Positions 9,445 through 19,115 of a stretch of DNA of 64,000 bases are shown in pieces. The position numbers were made by a program, and so were the translations under genes. The notes beneath the pieces are model-generated. The model saw only the letters and a program-made list of their open reading frames with translations, was not told the origin of the DNA and ran no database searches. The stretch's first letter is position 1. Every line of letters begins with the position of its first letter. Source of the DNA: Thiocapsa rosea (lineage in GTDB: Bacteria; Pseudomonadota; Gammaproteobacteria; Chromatiales; Chromatiaceae); contig NZ_RBXL01000001.1 of NCBI RefSeq assembly GCF_003634315.1, positions 5,746,501-5,810,500 on the forward strand. The letters are read 5' to 3'.

Positions 9445-9731
9445 CCATCGCCTATTTTTGGCAGACCGATCTGCTGGATAATGCCTGCAAATATGGCTGC
9501 GATGAACGCGTGCGCATGAACCGGACGAGCGCACCGGACCGCTTCGTCCTGAAGGTGACCGACCAGGGTCCGGGCATCCTCGCCGCCGACATCGATCGCG
9601 GCTTCGAGCGGTTCTGGCGTGGTCAGGGCAGCCGCCACATTCCAGGTTGGGGGCTGGGTCTTTGGGCCTGCCGCTACGCGGCCCTGTCCCTGGGCGGACG
9701 CATCGAGTACCTTGTCTTCGAACTGATCTGA
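9445..9731 (+). pseudogene. Histidine kinase fragment (ATPase domain only)
   Basis: Only the HATPase_c domain remains: N-box TDLLDNACKYG, G1 TDQGPGI and G2 GWGLGLWAC. There is no start codon, H-box or sensor region, and the left edge adjoins the Uma2 relic. It ends 10 bp before an intact response regulator gene, so it is the 3' stump of that regulator's partner kinase. The closest relative in the window is the broken kinase at 15520-17464. Confidence 0.8.
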
Positions 9732-9741
9732 GCGTTCCACG

Positions 9742-10473
9742 ATGACCAGCGAATTACCCTTGGACGCGCCGCGGATACTGCTGGTGGAAGATGATCCCGT
9801 CGGTGGTAGGCAACTGCTCCGATTTTTGTTGAGTTTCGGCTATGAGGTCGTGTTGGTGGCGGGCCAAGCGGCGGCGGTGGAGCAGATCGCCGCGCACGGT
9901 TTCCAGGGCGCCATCGTCGATCTCACCCTGTCCGACGGCGACGGGTTCGGCGTGCTCGAAGATTTACACCGGCACGCCCCGTCGATCCCGGTGATCTGCA
10001 TCTCTGGCCAAGGCGATCTCAGTGCCCGCGTGCAAGGTCTCAAGGCCGGCTTCGACCACTATCTCGGCAAACCCCTCGAGCCATTGGAGCTTGAGGCGCT
10101 CCTCAGCGCCGCGCTGCGCCGGCAGGCGCAGGAAAAGACGCCCGACCGGCGGAGATCGAGCAATGAACGTTGGACGATCTGCACCGCCGAGCGCTGCCTG
10201 CGCCTGGACGGCAAGCGGATCATCCCCATCACTGACACGGAGCAGCTATTCCTGCGGCAACTGCGCGCCGCGGCCCCGGCGACCCTGGATCGAGCCAGCA
10301 TCATTGCCGGCCTCGGCCAATCCGAGCGCTATTATTTGCGCGCCCGTCTTGACACCATGGTCTCCCGCCTACGTCACAAGATCGCCGATGTCACCGACGT
10401 ACCCCCACCCTTCATCAGCATCTATGGGATCGGTTATGCCTGGGTCGAGACGACTGCCGACGAGACGTCGTAG
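9742..10473 (+). CDS. OmpR-type response regulator (orphaned)
   Basis: 243 residues. The receiver domain (about 10-125) has acidic residues VEDDP, the phosphoacceptor D60 in IVDLTLSDGDG, and the conserved Lys in LGKPLEP. The C-terminal part (about 145-243) looks like a winged-helix DNA-binding domain, ending in ISIYGIGYAWVE like the OmpR/PhoB family. Its kinase gene upstream is only a stump, so the regulator may be unphosphorylated or cross-fed. A damaged paralogue is at 15106-15516. No target site is apparent. Confidence 0.8.
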   Translation: MTSELPLDAPRILLVEDDPVGGRQLLRFLLSFGYEVVLVAGQAAAVEQIAAHGFQGAIVDLTLSDGDGFGVLEDLHRHAPSIPVICISGQGDLSARVQGLKAGFDHYLGKPLEPLELEALLSAALRRQAQEKTPDRRRSSNERWTICTAERCLRLDGKRIIPITDTEQLFLRQLRAAAPATLDRASIIAGLGQSERYYLRARLDTMVSRLRHKIADVTDVPPPFISIYGIGYAWVETTADETS

Positions 10474-10884
10474 CCGCCTCAGCCTGGCATCCTGTCGCCC
10501 CTGCCGCCGTCCACCGCCAGCCGCCCGCATCCAACCCGTGTCCATCAACGCGACGTAAGAATTCGTCAGAAAGCGTCGATATTGGTTTATAGAGCGACAG
10601 CCATCCGCCGACTACCCTCTAAAGGAAGCGGGCATCCGCAGACGTGATCTTTACCCCCAATCGGGTATCGGAACCGCCTCGGCGCGAATGACGCAAAGAC
10701 CACCCCTGCCATCGGCTCGTCCTCTGGACGGGAAGCCTCTCAATGGATTGCGCCTTTGCCGTTCGACTGCTTACCCGGGGGTTGCCCATGCGGCCCCGGA
10801 CATGATCCAAGCGAGGATGCGAGCCGGCCCGCTGCCGCGTCAATCCGCTGTTTCCGGACGCTCAGACACGAGGGCAAAGACCCG
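10474..10884. other. Intergenic region before the secreted-protein trio
   Basis: 411 bp without a convincing gene. It must hold the promoter of the three-gene unit, but I could not identify unambiguous -35/-10 boxes. A GAGGG site lies just upstream of the ATG at 10885. Short rightward ATG frames here have no family resemblance. Confidence 0.4.
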
Positions 10885-11958
10885 ATGAAAACGCTAAGTC
10901 CATCAACCCTGCGGCGCGCGGGTGTCGCGCTCTTACTTGTCGCCGCCGGCCATGCCAGCGCTGTCCGCGCCGAGCACCGGGTCGTTGCCGACCCCCGTCC
11001 CGCCATCTATCCAGCGGTCTGCAAGGGCAGAGCCGTGACCACCGGACTGTGCCTGCTCGGCGCCATTGTTCCGCGCGCGACCGGCGACTTCCTGATCAGC
11101 ATCCCCATCATCGGCCCAGCCGCCGGGGACGATATCCAGGTCCCGCTGAACACCAATATCCCGCTCCCCCCCGGCGACTATGTGCTCTATCAGGCGAGCG
11201 GACTGGACGACGGTCACCGGCTTCATGTCGTGGTGACCGAAGGCGAGATTACACGCATCAAGACGGCAACCATGCAGTTCTTGGATCGGCGCGGCAGCAA
11301 CATCAAGCTCCAGCATTACGAATCACGCGACGGGGCGAATGGCGCCGGTTGCGAGGCCGAGATCGGCAATCGCGGGGTGCATGCGTTGCTGCCCGGCACC
11401 TATCAGGCGAGCCTGGTCTCGCGCCCGTACGAAGAGGCCCCGCGCTGCGTCAGCAATGGCGTGACCTTCAACGTCATGGCCGGCAAGGCGGTGATATTGC
11501 ATCAAACCAAACTGGTCGAGAACAGCCTTGTCCCCGGGAACAGATTCCACGATCGCTCCCGCGCGCTGGGCCTGACCAACGTCGACTCCTACCGCCACGG
11601 CGTCAGCGAGATCGGCTTCCTTCCGGTGTTCCAGTCCCATCGTGGCGTCCATTACCCGAGCTCGGCCAGGGTCAGCGCGCTGGTCCTGTCCGGGCCGCCA
11701 AATTTCGTCTTCGCGATCCCGATGAAGGTCTCGCGCGGCGCCAACTGCGGTCTGTCGCTGGAGGCCGGCGGCCTGCCGGCACAGGTCCTTCTCACCGATT
11801 GCGTCTTCGATTCGAGCGGCGACCTGACCAGCTTCAAGGTCAATGCGGGCAACTATTACGCCTTCGATAACACCCACGGTAAGTCGGCGGTCGCCGGGCA
11901 CAGCATCAACAGCCCAGTCGTCGTGCGCGGGGTCAAGTTCAACCTGAGGGGCCAGTGA
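10885..11958 (+). CDS. Exported hypothetical protein, first of a coupled trio
   Basis: 357 residues. The ATG at 10885 is followed by a textbook Sec signal peptide (Lys/Arg start, then GVALLLVAAGHASAVRA) with likely cleavage before EHRV. The mature part is beta-rich in appearance, with several Cys residues (AVCKG, GLCLLG, GAGCEAE, PRCVSNG, ANCGLS, LTDCVFD) that could form periplasmic disulfides. I recognise no family. It is translationally coupled to the next gene. Its location in a decay-rich block suggests acquired DNA. An upstream in-frame extension was rejected because it lacks a ribosome binding site. Confidence 0.7.
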   Translation: MKTLSPSTLRRAGVALLLVAAGHASAVRAEHRVVADPRPAIYPAVCKGRAVTTGLCLLGAIVPRATGDFLISIPIIGPAAGDDIQVPLNTNIPLPPGDYVLYQASGLDDGHRLHVVVTEGEITRIKTATMQFLDRRGSNIKLQHYESRDGANGAGCEAEIGNRGVHALLPGTYQASLVSRPYEEAPRCVSNGVTFNVMAGKAVILHQTKLVENSLVPGNRFHDRSRALGLTNVDSYRHGVSEIGFLPVFQSHRGVHYPSSARVSALVLSGPPNFVFAIPMKVSRGANCGLSLEAGGLPAQVLLTDCVFDSSGDLTSFKVNAGNYYAFDNTHGKSAVAGHSINSPVVVRGVKFNLRGQ

Positions 11959-11960
11959 TC

Positions 11961-13586
11961 ATGAACCAGCAGATCCTCACCGCTGTTCTTCTCGCGGGCG
12001 CGGCCCCGGCGGCCCTTGGTTACGACTACCAAGCCAGTACCGGCGCGCTCTCCTATTCATTCTTCAACCTGGGCCCGAACACCTACACGCTGACGCCCTA
12101 TACGAATAACCCGAACCCCAGCGCGCCAAACGGCAGTAATGCCCAGGCGCAGGGCTGGAACAATCATCAGGTATGTACACTCCAGCTATTCGGCTCCTGG
12201 GACTGGGTGTATGCGACGGGCACAAAGAATCCCTGCCATTCGAAGGGCCAGGATCCGGGCGTGCCCTTCCTGGACGAAATCGTCTTCTATTGGGATTATG
12301 ATGATCCGGCGCCAGCGCCGGCCGCCGCGATCAATCTGCCAATAGGCACGTCCAGCAATCAGTCGCAATACTCCGTGGCAACCTCGCCGCTGCTCAATCC
12401 ACCCGCCTACGGCGACAGTTGGACACTGGTGAACCCGACGACCAACAACACGATGGTCATGGCCAGTTTCGCCTCGGCTGGCAACATCCTGATTTCCGGC
12501 TTCGAGGCCGGCGGCAATCAGCCCTATGCCTCGGCCGCGGATGGCTATTACTACAATAGTGGGATCAATCCGCCGGGGCCGCCCGACGCGTCGGATGGGG
12601 CTTTGGCCACCCCGGCGGGCACGGTCAATCAGCCGGTCAATCCATTCGGCGCCAACTTCACCAACGCAGTGATGAACCTGAATGTCTCCTCGTCCGATCC
12701 AGGCTATCTGCCGACGGGCGGTCTCTGGCTGGGCGTGAACAATCCCAACAGCAGCAAACTCGCGACCGATAGCCTGAACCTGGCGATGTATCCGGTGAAC
12801 CTCGCCGCCTATGTCAAGAGCAACGAGGTGAACACGGGAATCGATCAATGGGCGACGCCGATCTACGGCGGGCACTTCACGCTCGCCATCGGCGACCCTT
12901 TCCTGATCAGCAGCTATGCCGCGAAGATCCTCTGGTTCATCGCCACCAACACCGGCTACGCCTTCTCATCAGCAAGCCTGTCGGAAAGCGACTTGCAGAC
13001 GCTGATGAATAAAGTGGCTTTGCCCGGGAACAATGGAGTCTTCAAATCAGACGCGAACAGCGCAGCCTATGCCAACTGGCTCCTAGCCTCGCCGGGGGTC
13101 GCCGAGTCTGTGATCGGCACCATGAATACAGCGGCCAGCAAGCCCATCACCCATGAGTCGATCTGGGGCAAGATCTTCAGCGGCCTGGTGACCACGGCGA
13201 CCGATGTGGCTGTCGCGAGCATTGGGTTATTGGCGGGACCAGAGGCGTCGATCGGCGTCGAGGCCGGGGTGAAGGCCGCCGAAGGCGTCGGCGAAGCCGC
13301 GGACGGGGCCGTAACCCATTATTCGAGCAGCGCCATCAGCGCGGACTTCACCACAACGGAGAGCATGCCGGCCCCGGTGGCGCAGGATGCACCCGCGGTC
13401 ATCAACGACACCTACTCCTCGTCCAACCTGCTCGGTATGCTGCTGACCAACAGCTTCGTACAAGCCGAGATCAACAACGCGCTCGGCCTCGGTAATACGA
13501 GCGGCGAGGCGCTCTGGACGAATTATTCCATCGCAATCCCCCCTCAACCACAGTCCCAGCGCCTTGCTCCGGGATCGGCGCCATGA
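11961..13586 (+). CDS. Exported Asn/Ser/Pro-rich hypothetical protein, second of the trio
   Basis: 541 residues from the ATG at 11961; a GTG two codons earlier overlaps the previous stop. A short signal peptide (MNQQILTAVLLAGAAPAALG) precedes YDYQAST. The mature part is rich in Asn, Ser, Tyr and Pro, with an acidic patch WDYDDPAPAPAA. A region around residues 400-450 (VAVASIGLLAGPEASIGVEA) is hydrophobic and alanine/glycine-rich and might be membrane-active. No family is recognised. The gene is four bases from its upstream partner and overlaps the downstream one, so the three products are likely made together. Confidence 0.65.
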   Translation: MNQQILTAVLLAGAAPAALGYDYQASTGALSYSFFNLGPNTYTLTPYTNNPNPSAPNGSNAQAQGWNNHQVCTLQLFGSWDWVYATGTKNPCHSKGQDPGVPFLDEIVFYWDYDDPAPAPAAAINLPIGTSSNQSQYSVATSPLLNPPAYGDSWTLVNPTTNNTMVMASFASAGNILISGFEAGGNQPYASAADGYYYNSGINPPGPPDASDGALATPAGTVNQPVNPFGANFTNAVMNLNVSSSDPGYLPTGGLWLGVNNPNSSKLATDSLNLAMYPVNLAAYVKSNEVNTGIDQWATPIYGGHFTLAIGDPFLISSYAAKILWFIATNTGYAFSSASLSESDLQTLMNKVALPGNNGVFKSDANSAAYANWLLASPGVAESVIGTMNTAASKPITHESIWGKIFSGLVTTATDVAVASIGLLAGPEASIGVEAGVKAAEGVGEAADGAVTHYSSSAISADFTTTESMPAPVAQDAPAVINDTYSSSNLLGMLLTNSFVQAEINNALGLGNTSGEALWTNYSIAIPPQPQSQRLAPGSAP

Positions 13587-14899
13587 ACAATCTCCTGTCC
13601 GGCGATTGCGGGGCCACCACCGGCGACGCGCCAACCTACAGCAATGCGCTGAGCCTTTACCAGGGTTCATTCAGTACCAGCCAAATCAGCCTCTGGAGCG
13701 CGATCCTGACCGGGGCCGACATCAGCGCGGTCAACGGCTATATGCAAGTCGGTAATCCAAGCACCGCGGCCTTCTCTCCACCGACGCAAGTGGTCAATAC
13801 GACTGGCGCGGCATCGGGCATCATCGCCATCATTCCGGTCTTTGCCTTGGACACCGGCATCATAAGCGTCGCGAGTTACACGATCGGCGCCGATCCGCAG
13901 CAATCAGGCAAGATCCCCGCCCCGGCTCAGGCACCCTATCTCAATCAAGTCAAGACCAACTGGTACTCGAACCCCGATATCCTCTATCAAGGTCCTCAGT
14001 ACGCGACGCAGGCCACGTCGCAGCCCGGTTACTACGACTATAATCCGACGAGCGGCGTGCTAACGGTCACGGGTGTCTTTATTACGACGACAACCCCAGC
14101 CTACACCAAGTGGCAGGCGCTCGCTTTTGAAAACGGGAACCAGACCATCGATCTCACGGACTGTACCGCTGGCTCCTATGTTCAATTGGCAGTCTCCGTG
14201 GTGGATCCAGCCGATTCGAACAGCCCCGTGACCGGCGCGCTGTCCTGCAATGCCATCTTTCCGGTGGCCGAAACTACGCCAATCACAAACATAAACAGCA
14301 CGCCGACAATCACCGTGATCGACACGGCCGATACGATGAGTAGCTCCGGCCCCTTTTCCTCACCGGCAGCCAGTCAGATCCTCCCTGTGACCTCCGAAGG
14401 CATCCTGACCGTGACCGGCTATCAGGGCAATGGCCACGACTATAGCTTCACGAACGGAGAAGCGCTCGCAGATCCAACCAACACCACCGGCATCAGCCTG
14501 GACCTGACGACCTGCTCGGAGGGCTCCGACGTCAACCTCTTCCTGTATCCGACGATCAGCGATTCGCCCGCGGAGGCGATCGGCTATCTGGCGTGTGCCG
14601 AGACTCCCACGGCGCCCCTGCCCTATAGCCTCTGCACGAACGACGTCCAGGCCACCGGCGGCGTGGTGGTGGCCTTGACCGGCGCCCCGGACAGCGACGG
14701 CAGTGGGGCGACCTTCGATGTCGGCTGTGTCTGCATCCCGCACTATCTCGGAGGCATCGCAACCGGCCCGAGGCCCGTGCCGCCGCCTCAAGGAACCGCG
14801 ACCTTCTGGCAGACCAGCAGCGGCACCGACGCGAACGGCAATCCCAATGGACTGATGGTCGGCGCCACCGCCACGAACCCGTACGGACTCTGCAACTGA
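13583..14899 (+). CDS. Hypothetical Thr/Ser-rich protein, third of the trio
   Basis: 438 residues. The start overlaps the previous stop as ATGA. There is no evident signal peptide, so the product may be cytoplasmic, leaderless, or a C-terminal piece split from its neighbour. The sequence has two related segments: one around residue 150 (SGVLTVTGVF, then IDLTDCTAGSYVQLA) and one around residue 270 (EGILTVTGYQ, then LDLTTCSEGSDVNLF). These suggest two copies of a beta-sandwich-like domain. The Cys-rich C-terminus contains VGCVCIPHY and ends NPYGLCN. I recognise no family. Confidence 0.6.
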   Translation: MNNLLSGDCGATTGDAPTYSNALSLYQGSFSTSQISLWSAILTGADISAVNGYMQVGNPSTAAFSPPTQVVNTTGAASGIIAIIPVFALDTGIISVASYTIGADPQQSGKIPAPAQAPYLNQVKTNWYSNPDILYQGPQYATQATSQPGYYDYNPTSGVLTVTGVFITTTTPAYTKWQALAFENGNQTIDLTDCTAGSYVQLAVSVVDPADSNSPVTGALSCNAIFPVAETTPITNINSTPTITVIDTADTMSSSGPFSSPAASQILPVTSEGILTVTGYQGNGHDYSFTNGEALADPTNTTGISLDLTTCSEGSDVNLFLYPTISDSPAEAIGYLACAETPTAPLPYSLCTNDVQATGGVVVALTGAPDSDGSGATFDVGCVCIPHYLGGIATGPRPVPPPQGTATFWQTSSGTDANGNPNGLMVGATATNPYGLCN

Positions 14900-15105
14900 T
14901 CCAGCCGTTCCAGGGGTAGCGGACGGATCCGCTGCCCGCGAGCACGGGCGCCCCGACAGGCGCCTGCCGCACACCCCCGGAATTCCCGCAACGCAGCCAG
15001 GCCTGCCCTGCCCCTGCGGCCCTCGTCAGCGGGGCACCATCGAGCAACTCGACCCCAGCATGTTCACCGGCTTCGACATTGCCTTGAGCGCCGTGAAAGC
15101 AGCCA

Positions 15106-15516
15106 TCAAAGAAACGGCTTACGAAGGAATCCAAGCTCGGCCTCGGTTAGGGGGATCGCCAGGCGATCATCCAGGACAAGCGTGCGCTCGCCCTCGTGAA
15201 TGCTCCGGCGCCCCCCGTCCGGGACCGGTCGATCATCGCCGAGGGACGCCCCGCGATGCACACCTCGGCACAGTTCGAACGCCAACAACGCCTCCAACTC
15301 CTCAGGTGCGAAGGGCTTGGTGAGATAGTGATCGAAACCCGAACGCAGCCCTTTGACGCGGGCATCCAGATCACAGCGGCCAGACGTGCAGATAATGGGC
15401 AGAAGCGGATCGTGCTCGCGCACGTGTGCGAGCAGTGCATAGCCGTCGCCGTCTGCGAGTGTAAGCAGGCCAAGGCCGCGAACGGAACATCGAACAACAG
15501 TGTGCGGGTGATCCAA
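15106..15516 (-). pseudogene. Response regulator pseudogene
   Basis: This holds the middle of a receiver domain (ADGDGYALLAHVREHDPLLP, then FDHYLTKPFAPEELEALL) and part of a DNA-binding domain up to LTEAELGFL. It is related to the intact regulator at 9742-10473. The N-terminal acidic pocket and the phosphoacceptor Asp are missing (the position reads GLGLLTL where the paralogue has IVDLTL), and the C-terminal winged helix is cut off. The kinase gene next to it is also broken, so the whole two-component pair is dead. Confidence 0.75.
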
Positions 15517-15519
15517 GGA

Positions 15520-17464
15520 TCATGGCTCAAGCGTCACCAACACCCGAAATCCGGCCCCATGCGAGACTTGGGGGACGTACTCGATGCTGCCGCCAAGCGA
15601 CTCCACGGCGCTGCGACACGCCCAGAGCCCCAAGCCCCACCCGGGGATGTGGCCGTGCTGCGGATCACGCCAGAACTGATCGAAGCTGCGCTCCACCTCC
15701 GAGGCGGCGATGCCCTGCCCCTGGTCCGCGACCTCCAGCTTCAGCCGCTCGCGCGTACTCGACAAAGTCAGGCGCACGCGGCCAACTCCGCCATACTTAA
15801 AGGCATTATCAAGAAGGTTGGTCAAGATCAGCACCAGACGCGGGCCGTCGACGAGATGGGTCTGCCCGCCCGGCGCTGCGCGCACCGCGAGGTCGAGTCC
15901 GGCGGGGTCGAGACGCCCGGCCAAGGCCCCTTGGACTTGGACCACCTTCTCGCGCAGGTCGTAGTGGTAATCCGCGGCGGTGCCGTCGGCGAAGGCGTCG
16001 CGCTGTCGCTGCATGGCCCGCACGATATCGGAAAGCTGATTCGACAGTCGGATTAGGTCCTTCGCCGCCGCTTCCGGGCTTAAGACACCCCGGCGCAGAT
16101 TCGTGGCGACGAAGCGCAACGAGGACGCCGGATTCCGGATCTTATGCGATACGACCCGCAAGAGCCCACTGAACTTCCGCGCCAAGGCGGCGAGGCGCAG
16201 CCGCGCCTGGCGCGCCCCTTCAAGGCGTCGCGCCTACTCCGGGACCTCGGCCAGCAGACGACCGCTGACCGCCAAAACCGCCATCAGCATCAAGGACTGC
16301 ATCAGGAGGTTGATCGGCCAGAAATGGGCCACCGCAAGGCTTGCCAGTTCCGGAAACCAGGTTCTCGCCACCACCAGAATGCCGGTCGCGCAGGTGGCGA
16401 GCAGATAGGCCAGCGCGATGCGGCTGAGCGCCGAGGTGCCCCGCCACTGGAAAGGTCCGTAGATCAACATGAAGGCGATAAAGGCGAGTTTAACGCTGTT
16501 GTTGAACCAGGCGACCGACGGGGGCAGATCGGTCAGTCCGATCGGCGCGAGCAGGAGTACCAGCCAGCCAATGGCGAACCAAAAACGCCGCAGTCTCCAG
16601 GGGGACGGCGGCGGCCAGACGATGAGGTAAAACGAAAAAATCAGCGCGGCACTGATCAGATAGCCCAAGACGCTGGAGACACGGCCGGTCACCCAGGCGG
16701 GGATGCTCGGCAGGAAATAGGCCAGTTGACCGATGGTCGCCAGCCCGGTCACCGCCGAACGGCACGCTGAGCATCACGAAGGCAAGAAAGCGCCGGTCGC
16801 GGGTCTCAACCCAAGCGAACAGCATCAGCAACGCAAACAGGCCCGCCAAGGCCGCCAGCATTCCACCGGTCAATAGGCTACGGGCCTGCTCCAGCTCGAA
16901 GCTCGCCGCATCGGTCAGTCCCGGCAGCAGGCTGAGCTGGCCGATGGTGGCGACCCGCAGCATCAACGCGTGGTCGACGAGCAGGTCGGGGTCGAGCCGA
17001 AACGCCAGGGTCGCACCGATCAGGTCGCGCTGCCCCAAGGGCAAGGTGTCGCCGGTGCGCGGGCGATGAGGGGCCAGACTGCCGTCGGGAGCGAGATAGG
17101 CCAGCTCCACCAGATCCAGATTGGCGACGTTGAGGGTCAGGATCGGCGCCGGCGGCAGCCGAGCGATGTCTGGCCCGAGCGGCAAGGCAACGAACCAGCG
17201 TGCACGCGGCTGATGGCCGAGATGAATATCGGTGCGGATCGGCGCCAGTTCCTGGCTCACGACCAGTGAAACAGCCTCCTCCCAGCGATGCACCTGCTCG
17301 GGCAGGACACTGAACCCGAGCGGCACCGACGATGCTGCCGATGCCGCCCCGGACCCGAGCAGCAGGATCCCGGCCAAGACTTTGGTCAAGATGTCAGAGT
17401 TCGCCTGTTGATGATTGCATCGAGCCTCTTCGTCGTCGCCGACAGCCTGAGGCGATTCGATCAA
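15520..17464 (-). pseudogene. 7TM-DISM-type sensor histidine kinase pseudogene
   Basis: Reading leftward from 17464: a signal-like segment (VLAGILLLGSGAASA), an extracellular 7TMR-DISM-like domain, a run of membrane helices, and then HisKA (VVSHKIRNPASSL) and HATPase_c (LLDNAFKYGG, DQGQGIA, GWGLGLWAC). Two lesions break it. A +1 frameshift lies at about 16753, where an extra G separates SVPFG from VTGLATIG. An in-frame TAG at 16234-16236 lies between the membrane part and the kinase core; the codons on both sides are in the same frame. The kinase core alone could start from a TTG at 16185 but would lack its sensor. Confidence 0.8.
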
Positions 17465-17761
17465 GTAGATCTAGGCTTACGCCAGCACGCTGCCCGTTCG
17501 TCGTCAACGTCATCCAGCGATGAGATGCAGCTCATCCATCAGGAACGCTATAAAGCGCTTCTGTCAAAGATACCCAAGCCAATGAATCCGAGTTCCGCGT
17601 TCTAACCGATCCGACGGATTTCGTCCAGGAATTGAGTAAACGGAGAGTAAGCCGGGTCCTTGCCATCGGTTAGGCTGACGTTTGTGTTCTCTGTTTGCCG
17701 CCTGGTTTCCCGGCGGTGCCACATGATCTCGGCCATACGACGGTTCGTTCCCGGCTCCTCG

Positions 17762-17796
17762 CAGAACCGGACTTGGAGTGTTACACCATCCGGCTC
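17762..17796 (-). ncRNA. Group II intron domain V hairpin
   Basis: On the minus strand the sequence begins GAGCCGGATG and closes with GTCCGGTTCTG, pairing GAGCCGGA-type and TCCGGTTC-type arms. This is the usual form of the catalytic domain V hairpin. It lies about 15 bp past the maturase TAG/TGA region, as expected for an ORF in domain IV. Confidence 0.65.
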
Positions 17797-19115
17797 CCAG
17801 CTTGAGTCTTCCACCAAGGGACGGGGTAGAGGTCGTGAATGATCCGCGCCGTCGGGAGCATGGGCTTGATGACCGCGTAGAAGCGCTTCCAGGTCAACGA
17901 ACGCCGTTGGCTGCGCCGGTTGAGCCATTTGAACAACAGGCCCGTCGCGGCGTAGAGGTAACCCGATACGCCCCGGCTATTGCCGCTCACACCGTAATAC
18001 TGGATGTGTCCGCGCAGATGCCGGATCAGGTATGCCACCATCGCCCGTCCGCCTTGCGCCCGCAGCCCGCGCAAGCGCTCGTTCAAGAGCGCGAGCTTCT
18101 TGCGCACCCGCTTGCCGTCGGTCTTGCGCCCGACGACGAAACGCCCCGTCCGGCTCTTCCCGACATAATGGGTGAAGCCGAGGAAGCTGAAGGTCCGCGG
18201 TTCGGACGTCTCCGCCCGCGTCCGACCCAGCTGGTCGCTGCCGAAACGCAGCAGTGCCGTTTTGCTCGGCTCGACCTCCAGATCGAACTGCGCCAGACGT
18301 GCGGTCATCTTGGTGAGAAAGGCCCGTGCATCGCCTTCGTGCTCGAAGCAGGCCACGTAGTCGTCGGCATAGCGAATCAGGTACGCCCGCCCCGTGCAGG
18401 TCCCCGCAAACCGTTTCTCGAACCAGAGGTCGAGCACATAATGCAGGTAGATATTGCTGAGCACGGGCGAGACCAGACCCCCTTGCGGGGCGCCTTCGTC
18501 GCTCGCCGTGAACGCGCCGTCTTCCATGATGCCGGCCTTCAGGAACCGCCGCACGATCCGCAACAGATTGGGATCGCCGATGCGGTGCTCCAGGAATTCC
18601 ATGAGGTGGGAGTGTGACAGATGGTCAAAGAAGCCTTTGATGTCCGCCTCCACCACCCACTGCGTGCGCCCGTTGGTGATGACCTCGGCCACCCGGCGCA
18701 GCGCATCGTGCGCGCTGCGGCCCGGCCGAAACCCGAACGAGCAGTCCCGAAACTCCGGCTCCCAAATAGCCTGAAGGATGCGGCCGAGGCGATCTTGGAC
18801 CAGGCGGTCCTCGAAGCTCGGCACCCCCAACGGCCGATAGCGGCCGTCCCCTTTCGGGATATAGGTGCGCCGCACCGGCAGCGGCCGGTACCCCAGACGG
18901 CGAATCCGTGCCGACAGATCCTCCAGACGCGCGTCCAGACCCACTGCATAGTCGTCCTTCCTGACCCCGTCGACTCCGGGCGCCTTGCGTCCGTCCTGGC
19001 GCTCGAAGCTTTCGCGCAACCCCTCCGGGTCAAACAGCATGCCCATCAGGGACGTGAACCGCGTGTGCGGCTCCGCGTGCGCCTTCAGTGTGAAACGCTC
19101 AAGCTTGCTGGTCAC
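17781..19115 (-). CDS. ltrA: Group II intron reverse transcriptase/maturase
   Basis: 444 residues from a GTG at 19115, which has GAGAGGA eight bases upstream; a longer frame to 19193 lacks a better start. The reverse transcriptase fingers and palm are clear: GRKAPGVDGV, RRTYIPKGDGRYRPLGVP, FRDCSFGFRPGRSAHDAL, VEADIKGFFDHL, GAPQGGLVSPVLSNIYLH and the catalytic YADDYVACF. The maturase X domain follows (residues about 330-440). No HNH endonuclease domain is seen at the end. It splices its host RNA and drives retrohoming. The frame is intact. Confidence 0.88.
   Translation of the reverse strand: MTSKLERFTLKAHAEPHTRFTSLMGMLFDPEGLRESFERQDGRKAPGVDGVRKDDYAVGLDARLEDLSARIRRLGYRPLPVRRTYIPKGDGRYRPLGVPSFEDRLVQDRLGRILQAIWEPEFRDCSFGFRPGRSAHDALRRVAEVITNGRTQWVVEADIKGFFDHLSHSHLMEFLEHRIGDPNLLRIVRRFLKAGIMEDGAFTASDEGAPQGGLVSPVLSNIYLHYVLDLWFEKRFAGTCTGRAYLIRYADDYVACFEHEGDARAFLTKMTARLAQFDLEVEPSKTALLRFGSDQLGRTRAETSEPRTFSFLGFTHYVGKSRTGRFVVGRKTDGKRVRKKLALLNERLRGLRAQGGRAMVAYLIRHLRGHIQYYGVSGNSRGVSGYLYAATGLLFKWLNRRSQRRSLTWKRFYAVIKPMLPTARIIHDLYPVPWWKTQAGSRMV

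Noticed and set aside
15196-16056. 286-codon plus-strand frame
   Set aside because: Antisense to the kinase and regulator pseudogenes, which are recognisable on the other strand.
17602-17928. 108-codon minus-strand frame containing HRRETRRQTENTN
   Set aside because: It spans the maturase 3' end, the domain V hairpin and the intron tail. This is structured RNA rather than protein, and similar spurious frames are common at group II intron ends.
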